NCBI RefSeq assembly: GCF_002980625.1
Contig: NZ_PVLR01000021.1
Location: 23,975-87,974, forward strand
Origin: Malikia spinosa
GTDB taxonomy: Bacteria; Pseudomonadota; Gammaproteobacteria; Burkholderiales; Burkholderiaceae_C
DNA: 64,000 bases
Direction of reading: 5' to 3'
Shown: positions 21,715 through 29,797 of the stretch, piece after piece
Numbering within the stretch: position 1 is the first letter of the stretch
How the letters are laid out: every line of letters begins with the position of its first letter
Program-made: the position numbers and the translations under genes
The notes under the pieces: model-generated
Databases searched by the model: none
The model's input: only the letters and a program-made list of their open reading frames with translations
Told to the model about the DNA's origin: nothing

Positions 21715-22674
21715 ATGAGTTTCTTCGCCATCTTCCTTGCTCTCCTGCTCGAGCAGGCCCGGCCGCTGGGCCGGGACAATACCGCGCATCGCCTGGCAAC
21801 GGCCTGGCGGCGCTGGGTCAGGCGCAGCCTCGATGCGGGCCAGGCGCCGCATGGCTGGATGGCCTGGAGCGCGGCGGCGCTGGTGCCGGCCCTGCTCGCG
21901 GCGCTGGTGCACTGGCTGCTGTTGCCCTTCAGCGACCTGCTGGTGTTTGCCTGGACGGTCGGCGTGCTGTACCTGACGCTCGGGTTTCGCCAGTTCAGCC
22001 ATTACTTCACCGCGATCCGGCAGGCGCTCGAGTCCAACGACGAGGCCACCGCGCGTGCCCAGCTGGCCGAATGGCAGCAGGTCGAGGTCGGCGAGCTGCC
22101 GCGCCAGGAGCTGCTGCGCCATGTGATCGAGCATTCGGCGCTGGCGGCGCACCACCATGTCTTCGGCGTCCTGTTCGCCTATTCGGTCTTTGCCGCGTTC
22201 GGTTTCGGGCCGGCCGGTGCGGTGCTCTACCGCATGGCCGAGTCGCTGGCGCGGCGCTGGCAGCCGCGCCTGCAGGATGCGCCCAGCAGCGCGGTGCAGC
22301 AGGCGGCCGCCCAGGGTTGGCGCTGGATCGACCATGTGCCGGCACGCGCGACCGCGCTGGCCTTTGCCGTGGTCGGCAACTTCGAGGAGGCGATTGCGGC
22401 CTGGCGCTCGGACGCTACCCGCGCCGCCCAGAGCAATGACGGCATCGTGCTGGCCGCCACCGCCGGCGCCATCAACGTCCGGCTCGGCGGCCTCGGGTTG
22501 GGCGCCAATCTCGGTGCCAACGAGGTCGGAGGCCCCGAGCTGTCTAATGTCTGGAGCGAAGGCCGCGAACCGCAGAACGCCCATCTGACCAGCCTGGTCG
22601 GGCTGGTCTGGCGCTCGGTGGTGCTGTGGCTGCTGCTGCTCGCGCTGATGACGCTGGCACGCAGCGTCGGCTGA
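21715..22674 (+). CDS. CobD/CbiB-family membrane protein (orphan)
   Basis: A 319-residue polytopic membrane protein with an N-terminal LLLEQARPLG segment, hydrophobic helices at about 50-72, 78-95 and 145-165, and a C-terminal helix (about 298-315). The overall pattern resembles the CobD/CbiB family; cobalamin-pathway members attach the aminopropanol arm to cobyric acid. No cobalamin gene lies nearby, and such solitary copies are common in Betaproteobacteria, so a B12 role should not be assumed. AmpE-like function is an alternative. It is convergent with rsgA, 15 bp away, and has a TATCAT box 6 nt before the ATG. Confidence 0.72.
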   Translation: MSFFAIFLALLLEQARPLGRDNTAHRLATAWRRWVRRSLDAGQAPHGWMAWSAAALVPALLAALVHWLLLPFSDLLVFAWTVGVLYLTLGFRQFSHYFTAIRQALESNDEATARAQLAEWQQVEVGELPRQELLRHVIEHSALAAHHHVFGVLFAYSVFAAFGFGPAGAVLYRMAESLARRWQPRLQDAPSSAVQQAAAQGWRWIDHVPARATALAFAVVGNFEEAIAAWRSDATRAAQSNDGIVLAATAGAINVRLGGLGLGANLGANEVGGPELSNVWSEGREPQNAHLTSLVGLVWRSVVLWLLLLALMTLARSVG

Positions 22675-22689
22675 GCTGGGTCGAGCGCT

Positions 22690-23604
22690 TCAGTAGCGCG
22701 GCTGTGACAGCTCGGCGAACAGCTCGCCGTAGAGGCGGTAGCGGTTCTCGCTGATGCCGCCTTCGACGCCGACCGCATCGCGCACCGCGCAGCCCGGCTC
22801 GTGCAGGTGGCTGCAGTTGTAGAAGCGGCAGTGACCAAGCCGGACCGAGAAGTCGGGCATCAGCTGCGCGAGCCGGGTCGGCTCGATATGGTGCAAGCCG
22901 AATTCCTGGAAACCGGGTGAATCGATTAGCGCGGTGGTCTTGGGTCCATCAACGCCATCGACCCAGTACCAGGTGGTGCTGGTGGTGGTGTGCTTGCCGC
23001 TGTTGAGCGCGCGCGAGATCTCGTTGGTCTGGGCGCGAGCCGCCGGCACCAGCCGGTTGATCAGCGTGCTCTTGCCCGCGCCCGAGGGGCCCAGCACCAG
23101 CGTGGTCTTGCCCTGCAGCTGCTGCTCGAGCGCTTCCACCCCGGCTTGCGCGCCGTCTTGCAGCGACAGCGCCAGCACGGTCTGGCCCATCGCGCGGTAG
23201 GGTTCGAGCCGCTGCCAGGCGCGCTCGAACAGGGCGCCGAGGTCGCTCTTGTTGAGCACGATCAGCACCGCGATCGATTCGGCCTGGGCCGCGATCAGCG
23301 CGCGCGTGAGCTGGCTCTCGGAGAACTCGGGCTCGGCGGCCAGCAGCACCAGCACCTGGTCCAGGTTGGCGGCAAAGGACTTGGTCCGGATCTCGTCCTG
23401 GCGATACAGCAGGTTGCGCCGTGGCTGCAGTTTCTCGATCGTGCCTTCGTCGGCGCTGGCCTGCCACCAGACGCGGTCGCCGACCACGGCCTGGCTCTTC
23501 TTGCCGCGCGGATGGCAGATCAGGCGCTCGCCCGTCTCGGTCTCGACCAGGCAGTGGCGGCCGTAGGCGGCGATGACCAGTCCGGGGCGTAGGGAATCAT
23601 TCAT
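22690..23604 (-). CDS. rsgA: Ribosome small subunit-dependent GTPase A
   Basis: RsgA (304 residues) is a circularly permuted GTPase that acts late in 30S maturation. An OB-fold N-terminus precedes the permuted GTPase motifs: NKSD (118-121), the P-loop GPSGAGKST (172-180) and DSPG (228-231). The C-terminal zinc module has Cys259, Cys264, His266 and Cys272. It lies 12 bp downstream of the M48 protease gene on the same strand, so the two are probably co-transcribed. Confidence 0.97.
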   Translation of the reverse strand: MNDSLRPGLVIAAYGRHCLVETETGERLICHPRGKKSQAVVGDRVWWQASADEGTIEKLQPRRNLLYRQDEIRTKSFAANLDQVLVLLAAEPEFSESQLTRALIAAQAESIAVLIVLNKSDLGALFERAWQRLEPYRAMGQTVLALSLQDGAQAGVEALEQQLQGKTTLVLGPSGAGKSTLINRLVPAARAQTNEISRALNSGKHTTTSTTWYWVDGVDGPKTTALIDSPGFQEFGLHHIEPTRLAQLMPDFSVRLGHCRFYNCSHLHEPGCAVRDAVGVEGGISENRYRLYGELFAELSQPRY

Positions 23605-23616
23605 GTCGGGAGGGTC

Positions 23617-24888
23617 TCAGGCGGGCAGTCGCTCGAGGCGCTCGGCTGCAGGGGGGTGGGAGTAATAGAAACGCGCATAGAGCGGGTCGGGGGTCAGCGT
23701 GCTGGCATTGTCCTGGTACAGCTTGACCAGCGCGCTGGCCAGGTCCTGGCCGTCGGCATGGGCGCAGGCATAGGCATCGGCCTCGAACTCCTGCCGGCGC
23801 GACAGCTGGCTCAGCAGCGGCGTCAGGAAGAAGCTGGCCAGCGGCGCGACGTTGATGAACAGCAGCAGCGCCAACGCGCTGCTCGGCGCGACCAGGTTGG
23901 GCCGCACGCCCAGGCCGCTGTAGAACCAGAGCTGACCCGACAGCTCGCCCAGCAGCGCGAAGCCGAGCAGGCTGATGCTGCCCATCAGGAACAGCCGCTT
24001 GGGCAGGTGGCGCCGGCTGAAATGGCCGAGTTCGTGTGCCAGCACGGCATCGATCTCGCTCGGGGCGAGTCGCTGCAGCAGGGTGTCGAAGAACACCACC
24101 CGCTTGGCCGGGCCGAAGCCGGTGAAGTAGGCGTTGGCATGCGCGCTGCGCTTGCTGCCGTCCATCACGAACAGGCCGCGCGAGCGAAAGCCGCAGCGCG
24201 CCATCAGGGTCTCGATGCGCTGGCGCAACGCGGCATCGGCCAGCGGTTCGAAGCGGTTGAACAGCGGCGCGATCAGGGTCGGATACAGCAGCAGCGTCAG
24301 CAGGCTCAGACTCAGCCAGGCGGCCCAGGACCAGGCCCACCAGAGCGAACCCGCCGCTTCCATGAGCCACAGCAGCAGGGCGGCAAACGGCAGGCCGATC
24401 GCGGCGCCGACGGTGGCCGACTTGAGCCCATCGGCCAGCCACAACCCCAGGGTCATGCGGTTGAAGCCATGGGCCTGTTCGACCCGGAAGGTGCGCACCC
24501 AGGCCCAGGGCAGCTCGAGCAAGGCCGTGATCGCGAAGAAGCCCGCCAGCAAGGCGACCTGTTGCAGCAAGCCGTCGCCGAGCTGACTGCGCAGCAGCTG
24601 GTTGAGCAGGTCGAGTCCGCCCAGCAGGGTCCAGCCCAGCAGCAGGGCCGCGCTCCAGGCCATCTCGACCAGTTCGAGCCTGAGCTTGGCCAGCGTGTAG
24701 TCGGCCGCCTTCTGGTGTGCTGCCAGGCTCACGCGGGCCGCGAACGGCGCCGGCACCGCCTGTCTGTGGCGCGCGACATGGCGAATCTGCCGGCTCGACA
24801 GCCAGAGCCGGGTCAGCAGGCCCGCGATCAGCAGGGCGCAAAAGCCCAGCGTCCAGAGGGTGGCAAGGGAAGAGTAGGGGGAATCCAT
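23617..24888 (-). CDS. M48-family membrane metallopeptidase (CAAX prenyl protease-like)
   Basis: A 423-residue integral membrane zinc protease of the Ste24/CAAX protease 1 type. The zinc-binding HEXXH is in [13 protein letters not shown], and the third ligand Glu is in [18 protein letters not shown]. Several hydrophobic helices precede and follow the catalytic site, and the N-terminal helix starts at about residue 8. The start ATG 24888 was chosen over upstream frames because it gives a hydrophobic N-terminus and has a TAGACT -10 box 7 nt before it. rsgA follows after 12 bp; the oligoribonuclease gene is divergent. Confidence 0.9.
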   Translation of the reverse strand: MDSPYSSLATLWTLGFCALLIAGLLTRLWLSSRQIRHVARHRQAVPAPFAARVSLAAHQKAADYTLAKLRLELVEMAWSAALLLGWTLLGGLDLLNQLLRSQLGDGLLQQVALLAGFFAITALLELPWAWVRTFRVEQAHGFNRMTLGLWLADGLKSATVGAAIGLPFAALLLWLMEAAGSLWWAWSWAAWLSLSLLTLLLYPTLIAPLFNRFEPLADAALRQRIETLMARCGFRSRGLFVMDGSKRSAHANAYFTGFGPAKRVVFFDTLLQRLAPSEIDAVLAHELGHFSRRHLPKRLFLMGSISLLGFALLGELSGQLWFYSGLGVRPNLVAPSSALALLLFINVAPLASFFLTPLLSQLSRRQEFEADAYACAHADGQDLASALVKLYQDNASTLTPDPLYARFYYSHPPAAERLERLPA

Positions 24889-24895
24889 GGCTGCG

Positions 24896-24901
24896 AGTCT
24901 A
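24896..24901 (-). promoter_or_regulatory. -10 box TAGACT, 7 nt before the M48 protease start
   Basis: Read on the minus strand, TAGACT ends 7 nt before the ATG at 24888, predicting a leaderless or near-leaderless message. It lies in the 58-bp divergent gap with orn. Confidence 0.45.
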
Positions 24902-24934
24902 GCGAATGCCGGCCAATGCCGTCGCGCGATCGGT

Positions 24935-24940
24935 GAAAAT
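24935..24940 (+). promoter_or_regulatory. -10 box GAAAAT, 6 nt before the orn start
   Basis: GAAAAT ends 6 nt before the ATG at 24947. It is a weaker match to TATAAT than its neighbours but sits at the same spacing, on the opposite strand to the protease promoter. Confidence 0.35.
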
Positions 24941-24946
24941 CGGGGC

Positions 24947-25558
24947 ATGAGCCAGAATCCCAGCCCCTCCGCTCCGGTTGCCCAGAGCAGCCACAGCCCA
25001 GAAACCGTCCAGCACCTGGTCAAGAGCGACCAGAACCTGATCTGGCTCGATTGCGAGATGACCGGTCTCAATCCCGAGACCGACCGCCTGATCGAGATCG
25101 CGGTCGTCATCACCGGCCCCGACCTGCTGCCGCGCGTCGAAGGCCCGGTGCTGGCGATTCACCAGAGCGATGCCGCGCTCGACGCAATGGACGCCTGGAA
25201 CAAGGGCACCCACGGCCGCAGCGGCCTGATCAACCGGGTCAAGGCCAGCGCGACTTCCGAGGCCGATGCCGAGGCCCAGGTGATCGAGTTCATCCGCAAA
25301 TACCTGCCCAAGGGCTCCTCGCCGATGTGCGGCAACTCGATCGGCCAGGACCGGCGCTTCCTGGTCAAGTACATGCCCAGGCTCGAGGCCTATTTCCACT
25401 ACCGCAACCTCGACGTCAGCACCCTGAAGGAGCTGGCCAAGCGCTGGCGGCCCGAGGTCTACAAGGCCTTCAAGAAGCACCAGCGCCACACCGCGCTGGC
25501 CGACGTGCACGAGTCGATCGACGAACTCGTGCACTACCGCGAGCATTTCCTGCGCTGA
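24947..25558 (+). CDS. orn: Oligoribonuclease
   Basis: Orn (203 residues) is the essential DEDD-family 3'-5' exoribonuclease that degrades 2-5 nt RNAs, including pGpG from cyclic-di-GMP turnover. Motif I is [20 protein letters not shown], motif II is in [11 protein letters not shown], and motif III lies in [18 protein letters not shown]. An approximately 20-residue Pro/Ser-rich extension precedes the catalytic domain relative to the 181-residue E. coli protein. The stop is 1 bp from the convergent pit stop. Confidence 0.97.
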   Translation: MSQNPSPSAPVAQSSHSPETVQHLVKSDQNLIWLDCEMTGLNPETDRLIEIAVVITGPDLLPRVEGPVLAIHQSDAALDAMDAWNKGTHGRSGLINRVKASATSEADAEAQVIEFIRKYLPKGSSPMCGNSIGQDRRFLVKYMPRLEAYFHYRNLDVSTLKELAKRWRPEVYKAFKKHQRHTALADVHESIDELVHYREHFLR

Positions 25559-25559
25559 A

Positions 25560-26573
25560 TCAGGCGAATAGCTGCAGGCTGATCCAGTAGCCGATCGCCG
25601 CGACGAAGGCCGAGGCGGGAATCGTCAGCACCCAGGCCCAGACGATGTTGCCCGCCACGCCCCAGCGCACCGCGCTCAGGCGCTGCACCGAGCCGACGCC
25701 GACGATGGCGCCGGTGATGGTGTGAGTAGTCGAGACCGGCACGCCGAGCGCCGTGGCCAGGAACAGCGTGATCGCGCCGCCGGTCTCGGCGCAGAAGCCG
25801 CCGACCGGCTTGAGCTTGGTGATCTTCTGACCCATGGTCTTGACGATGCGCCAGCCGCCAAACATCGTGCCGGCGCCGATTGCCGCGTAGCAGGCCACGA
25901 TGACCCAGCCCGCCGGTGACTTGTCCTCGGCCGCTGCGTAGCCGGTCGCGATCAGCAGCATCCAGATGATGCCGATGGTCTTTTGCGCGTCGTTGCCGCC
26001 ATGGCCCAGGCTGTAGGCCCCGGCCGACACCAGCTGCAGCCGGCGGAACCAGCGGTCGACCTTGGACGGCGTCATGCGCCGGCAGACCCAGGCCACCAGC
26101 ACCATCATCAGCGAGCCGAACAGGAAGCCCAGCAGCGGCGAGACGAAGATGAAGGTCACGGTGCGGATCAGGCCGGTCGAGACCAGCGCGCCGGCCCCGG
26201 CCTTGGCGATCACGGCTCCGACGATGCCGCCGATCAGCGCGTGCGAGGAGCTGCTCGGGATGCCGTAGTACCAGGTGATCACGTTCCAGGTGATCGCGCC
26301 GGCCAGGGCGCCGAACACTACATGGGTATCGACCACACCGGGCTGGGCGATGCCCTTGCCGACGGTGGCCGCCACGCTCAGGTGGAAGATGAAGATGGCG
26401 ACGAAGTTGAAGAAGGCCGCGAAGGCCACGGCCTGCGTCGGCTTGAGCACGCCGGTCGAGACCACGGTCGCGATCGAGTTGGCGGCATCATGGAAGCCGT
26501 TCATGAAGTCGAACAGCAGCGCCATGGCCACCAGCATGGCGATGACCCAGAAGGCCGTCTGCATTGAAGTCAT
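25560..26573 (-). CDS. pit: PiT-family inorganic phosphate transporter
   Basis: A 337-residue membrane transporter for low-affinity uptake of phosphate as metal-phosphate. The duplicated PiT signatures are visible: FDFMNGFHDAANSIATVVST near the N-terminus and GGNDAQKTIGIIWMLLIATG in the second half. Roughly ten hydrophobic helices are present. It is shorter than E. coli PitA (499) but typical for bacterial PiT proteins paired with a DUF47 protein. It starts 15 bp after the DUF47 gene, forming a two-gene operon. Confidence 0.94.
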   Translation of the reverse strand: MTSMQTAFWVIAMLVAMALLFDFMNGFHDAANSIATVVSTGVLKPTQAVAFAAFFNFVAIFIFHLSVAATVGKGIAQPGVVDTHVVFGALAGAITWNVITWYYGIPSSSSHALIGGIVGAVIAKAGAGALVSTGLIRTVTFIFVSPLLGFLFGSLMMVLVAWVCRRMTPSKVDRWFRRLQLVSAGAYSLGHGGNDAQKTIGIIWMLLIATGYAAAEDKSPAGWVIVACYAAIGAGTMFGGWRIVKTMGQKITKLKPVGGFCAETGGAITLFLATALGVPVSTTHTITGAIVGVGSVQRLSAVRWGVAGNIVWAWVLTIPASAFVAAIGYWISLQLFA

Positions 26574-26588
26574 GGTGGATCTCCCGGA

Positions 26589-27236
26589 TCAGGAGTTCTC
26601 GAGGATCACGCCCTCGATCAGGTTGGCCACGTCCTCGCAGCGGTCGGTGATGGTCTCGAGCAGCTCGTAGATGGCCTTGAGCTTGATCAGCTCGCGCACA
26701 TCGGTTTCCTCGCGGAACAGCTTGCTCATCGCGTTGCGCAGCACGCGGTCGGCGTCGGACTCGAGGCGGTCGATTTCCTCGCAGGTCTTGAGCGCGGCTT
26801 CGGCGGTCTTGGCATCGGCGATCTTGTCGAGCAGGGCGACCGCGGCCTGCAGGCGCTCGCAGCACTTGACGCCCAGATCGGTCAGGCGGCTGATCTCTTC
26901 GGTCATGTGATGCACGTCGTACAGCGCCATGGTCTCGGCCGAGTCCTGGATCAGGTCGGCGACATCGTCCATGGTGTTGATCAGCGAATGGATCTGCTCG
27001 CGGTCGATCGGCGTGATGAAGGTCTTGTGCAGCAGGCGGTTGACTTCCATCGTCACGCGGTCGGCGGCATGCTCGGCGCGATCGACTTCCTGGTTGTACT
27101 TGTCGCGCAGCACCGGATCGGCGTAGTTCTTGACCAGCTCGGCGAAGGCGTGCGAGGCCTCGACCATGTGCTTGGCATGCAGGTTGAAGAGTTCGAAGAA
27201 GTTGCCCTCTCGGGGCAGCAGTTTCCCAAAAATCAT
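26589..27236 (-). CDS. DUF47-family (PhoU-like) accessory protein of the PiT transporter
   Basis: A 215-residue helical protein of the DUF47/TIGR00153 family, with PhoU-like three-helix bundles. It begins MIFGKLLPREGNFFELFNLH, the family start, and contains repeated Glu/Asp-rich helices that bind metal in relatives. It is upstream of pit in one operon, and members are thought to control PiT activity. Upstream (27261-27276) there is a perfect inverted repeat TGTCAA-N4-TTGACA that could bind a regulator. Confidence 0.92.
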   Translation of the reverse strand: MIFGKLLPREGNFFELFNLHAKHMVEASHAFAELVKNYADPVLRDKYNQEVDRAEHAADRVTMEVNRLLHKTFITPIDREQIHSLINTMDDVADLIQDSAETMALYDVHHMTEEISRLTDLGVKCCERLQAAVALLDKIADAKTAEAALKTCEEIDRLESDADRVLRNAMSKLFREETDVRELIKLKAIYELLETITDRCEDVANLIEGVILENS

Positions 27237-27260
27237 GTCGGCTCCTGTGGTGGGTGAAAA

Positions 27261-27276
27261 TGTCAAAAAATTGACA
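27261..27276. promoter_or_regulatory. Perfect 16-bp dyad TGTCAA-AAAA-TTGACA
   Basis: Two 6-bp arms are perfectly inverted around AAAA, 25 bp upstream of the DUF47 start. Each arm is also the consensus -35 hexamer on one strand, but no good -10 box is correctly spaced on either strand, so an operator is the better guess. Confidence 0.4.
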
Positions 27277-27600
27277 CAATAATGATGTAGGCGCGGATTG
27301 TAGGCGCCCGCCATGCCTTGTGTCTGTGGCGCGGCTTGACGCGCTCCATGGCGTCGAAATAAAAAAAGCTTGGGGAAAACCCGCAACTGTGCAATAATTG
27401 AAATCAGTCGGCCGCATGAGCGGCGACTTTTACGTGCATCTGCCTCACTCTGGCCCCTCACGGTGTAAACCGGCGACCCTTCACAGGGTTTGAATTCAGG
27501 GCCCCACGCATACCAGTCGGCCCACTCATGGGCACGCGGCATGCCGATCTGTTTGATGGTTGATGTTTCTTGTTGACCATGATCGGATCGGGCACGCTGC

Positions 27601-27618
27601 CCGGACTCTTTAGTCCGG
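27601..27618 (+). promoter_or_regulatory. Leader hairpin upstream of the DEAD-box helicase
   Basis: CCGGACT (27601-27607) pairs perfectly with AGTCCGG (27612-27618) across a CTTT loop, ending 50 nt before the helicase ATG. No T-run follows, so it is not a terminator. It may be a structured part of the 5' leader. Confidence 0.4.
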
Positions 27619-27668
27619 CTCGTCCTGCTTTGCTCATTGCGCGCTGTTTTGGCGCCTGGACGATAGAC

Positions 27669-29570
27669 ATGACTGACTCTTTGCAATTCCCGGTCGAAAC
27701 CGGTTTCGATTCCTCCATCACCACCGACGTTGCTGAAGCTGCGCCGCAAGCCGCTGCACTGCCGAACGCCTTTGCCGCCCTGGGCCTGGCGCCCGAGCTG
27801 GTGCAGGCCGTCGCCGACCTCGGCTTCACCCAGCCGACCCTGGTGCAGAACGCCACCATCCCCAAGGCCATGAACGGTGGCCATAGCGAAGGCTTCACCG
27901 ACCTGATGGTGTCGAGCCAGACCGGTAGCGGCAAGACCGCCGCCTTCCTGCTGCCGGTGCTGCACACCCTGCTCGAGCAGCAGGCTGCCGCCGAGGCCGC
28001 CGAGCGCGCCGACTGGGACCGCCAGGTCGCCGAAGCCGAAGCTGCCGGCCAGCCGGCACCGAAGAAGCCCAAGCGCAAGAACCCGCTGCTGGCGCGTCAT
28101 TTCACCCCGGCCGTGCCCGGCGCCCTGATCCTGTGCCCTACGCGCGAACTCGCGCAGCAAGTCGCCCAGGATGCGATCGAGCTGGTCAAGCATTGCCGCG
28201 GCATGCGCATCGCCAACGTGGTCGGTGGCATTCCCTACCCGGTCCAGATCGCCAAGCTGCAGAACGCCGACCTGGTGGTCGCGACCCCGGGCCGCCTGCT
28301 CGACCTGCAACGCAACGGCCAGATCAAGCTCGACAAGGTCCAGTTCCTGGTCGTTGACGAAGCCGACCGCATGCTCGACCTGGGTTTCTCGGACGACCTG
28401 GCCGAGATCAACCAGCTGACCATCCAGCGCCACCAGACCATGATGTTCAGCGCCACCTTCGCGCCGCGCATCCAGAGCCTGGCCCAGCGCGTGATGCGTG
28501 CGCCGCAAAAGGTGCAGATCGACTCGCCGCAGGACAAGCACAGCAGCATCGAGCAGCAGCTGTTCTGGTGTGACAGCCAGGAACACAAGCGCCAGCTGCT
28601 TGACCATTGGCTGCGCGACGCGACCATCGACCAGGCGATCGTCTTCGCCAGCACCCAGATCGAGTGCGATTCGCTGGCTGAAGAGCTGCAGCAAGTCGGT
28701 TTCTCGGCCGTGGCGCTGCACGGTGCCCTGAGCCAGGGTCTGCGTACCCGCCGCCTGATGGCGCTGCGCAACGGCCAGGTGCAGATCCTGGTCGCGACCG
28801 ACGTCGCCGCCCGCGGCATCGACGTGCCGACGATCACCCACGTGTTCAACTACGGCCTGCCGCTCAAGGCCGAGGACTACACCCACCGCATCGGCCGTAC
28901 CGGCCGTGCCGGTCGCAAGGGTCTGGCCGTGACCATGGCCGAGTTCCGTGACCGTCGCAAGATCGGCGAGATCGAGGCCTACAGCCAGCAGGTCATCAAG
29001 ACCGCCACCATTCCGGGCCTGGAGCCCAAGAAGCAGGTCTACGAATTCAACGACCGTCGCCCGGCTGGCCGTGGCGGCAACGGTCGCGGTGCTCCCCCGC
29101 GCGGTGGCAACTCCCGCGGTGGCGCTGGCGGCGGCGGCTGGGGTGGTCGCAGCGAAGGCGGCTTCGGCGGCAATTCCGGTCGTCCGGCCAGCCGTGGTGA
29201 CTTCCAGCCCCGTGGCGAGTTCCGCTCCGAGCCGCGCGGTGACGTGCGCTTCGAGTCGCGTGGCGATGCCCGTCCGGAAGGTCGCGGCGAGTTCCGTGGT
29301 GGCGACCGTTCCGAGCCGCGTGGTGATTTCCGCGGCGAGTCGCGCGGTTTTGCTGGCCGCGAGCAGCGCCCGCAGGGTGGTTTCGGTGGCGAGCAGCGCC
29401 GTGAGTCCTTCGGCCGTCCGGCCGGCGGCGAGCGCAGCTTCGGTGACCGTCCGGCCTTCGAGCGCCGCGGCAACGAGTCGCGCGGCCATGGCGGCGGCGC
29501 ACCGTCGTTCGGTGACCGTCGTCCGCGCCCTGAAAGCGGCGCCGGCAAGCCGCGCTTCGTCAAGCGCTGA
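27669..29570 (+). CDS. DEAD-box ATP-dependent RNA helicase with long RG-rich tail (RhlE-like)
   Basis: A 633-residue RNA helicase. Motif I is SQTGSGKT (83-90), motif Ia is in PTRELAQQ, the DEAD box is at residues 230-233 (VDEADRMLD), motif III is SAT, and motif VI is HRIGRTGRAGRKG. About 45 charged residues (roughly 102-148, rich in Ala/Glu then Lys/Pro) are inserted after motif I. The last ~165 residues are an Arg/Gly-rich tail with repeated RGD/RGE-type units, probably RNA-binding. I chose ATG 27669 because the upstream open frame is not helicase-like. A strong terminator follows. Confidence 0.95.
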   Translation: MTDSLQFPVETGFDSSITTDVAEAAPQAAALPNAFAALGLAPELVQAVADLGFTQPTLVQNATIPKAMNGGHSEGFTDLMVSSQTGSGKTAAFLLPVLHTLLEQQAAAEAAERADWDRQVAEAEAAGQPAPKKPKRKNPLLARHFTPAVPGALILCPTRELAQQVAQDAIELVKHCRGMRIANVVGGIPYPVQIAKLQNADLVVATPGRLLDLQRNGQIKLDKVQFLVVDEADRMLDLGFSDDLAEINQLTIQRHQTMMFSATFAPRIQSLAQRVMRAPQKVQIDSPQDKHSSIEQQLFWCDSQEHKRQLLDHWLRDATIDQAIVFASTQIECDSLAEELQQVGFSAVALHGALSQGLRTRRLMALRNGQVQILVATDVAARGIDVPTITHVFNYGLPLKAEDYTHRIGRTGRAGRKGLAVTMAEFRDRRKIGEIEAYSQQVIKTATIPGLEPKKQVYEFNDRRPAGRGGNGRGAPPRGGNSRGGAGGGGWGGRSEGGFGGNSGRPASRGDFQPRGEFRSEPRGDVRFESRGDARPEGRGEFRGGDRSEPRGDFRGESRGFAGREQRPQGGFGGEQRRESFGRPAGGERSFGDRPAFERRGNESRGHGGGAPSFGDRRPRPESGAGKPRFVKR

Positions 29571-29598
29571 GCACTGGGCCTAGGCCCACTCCCGAAAG

Positions 29599-29621
29599 AA
29601 CCCGGCCTTGGTCGGGTTTTT
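29599..29621 (+). terminator. Rho-independent terminator after the DEAD-box helicase
   Basis: AACCCGGCC pairs with GGTCGGGTT (one G-U pair) and continues into a T-run (to 29621). It starts 28 nt after the helicase stop. Confidence 0.8.
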
Positions 29622-29797
29622 CACGTCTGGCCTGCATCGTTGCTTGCCTCTCATCAGCCTTGACAGCCTGTCATCGCAGCCCCAGCATCGAAGCGGACCG
29701 ATGGCGTGCACAGGCGACACCGGCGGCGTGATCGCTGCCGTGGACGCCATTGGCATGATGGGCACGGTCGGCGTGACCGCTACAAGGGAGAACAAGA

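Larger units (their letters stand above)
27237..27668. other. 432-bp divergent intergenic region between the DUF47/pit operon and the DEAD-box helicase gene
   Basis: This gap holds no recognised gene. It contains the TGTCAA/TTGACA dyad near the DUF47 gene, an AT-rich stretch (27360-27400), and a ~200-nt segment before the helicase that could be a long 5' leader, including a 7-bp CCGGACT/AGTCCGG hairpin. The in-frame extension from 27570 to the helicase ATG is open but looks non-coding. Confidence 0.5.

Noticed and set aside
27271..27299. Sigma-70 promoter using TTGACA at 27271 for the helicase
   Set aside because: The hexamer 17 nt downstream (CGGATT) is a poor -10, and the TTGACA is half of a perfect dyad, better read as an operator.
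26589..29489. Long minus-strand frame extending the DUF47 gene far upstream, opposite the DEAD-box helicase
   Set aside because: The DUF47 family start MIFGKLLP at 27236 gives the normal 215 residues; the extension is the antisense of the RG-rich helicase tail.
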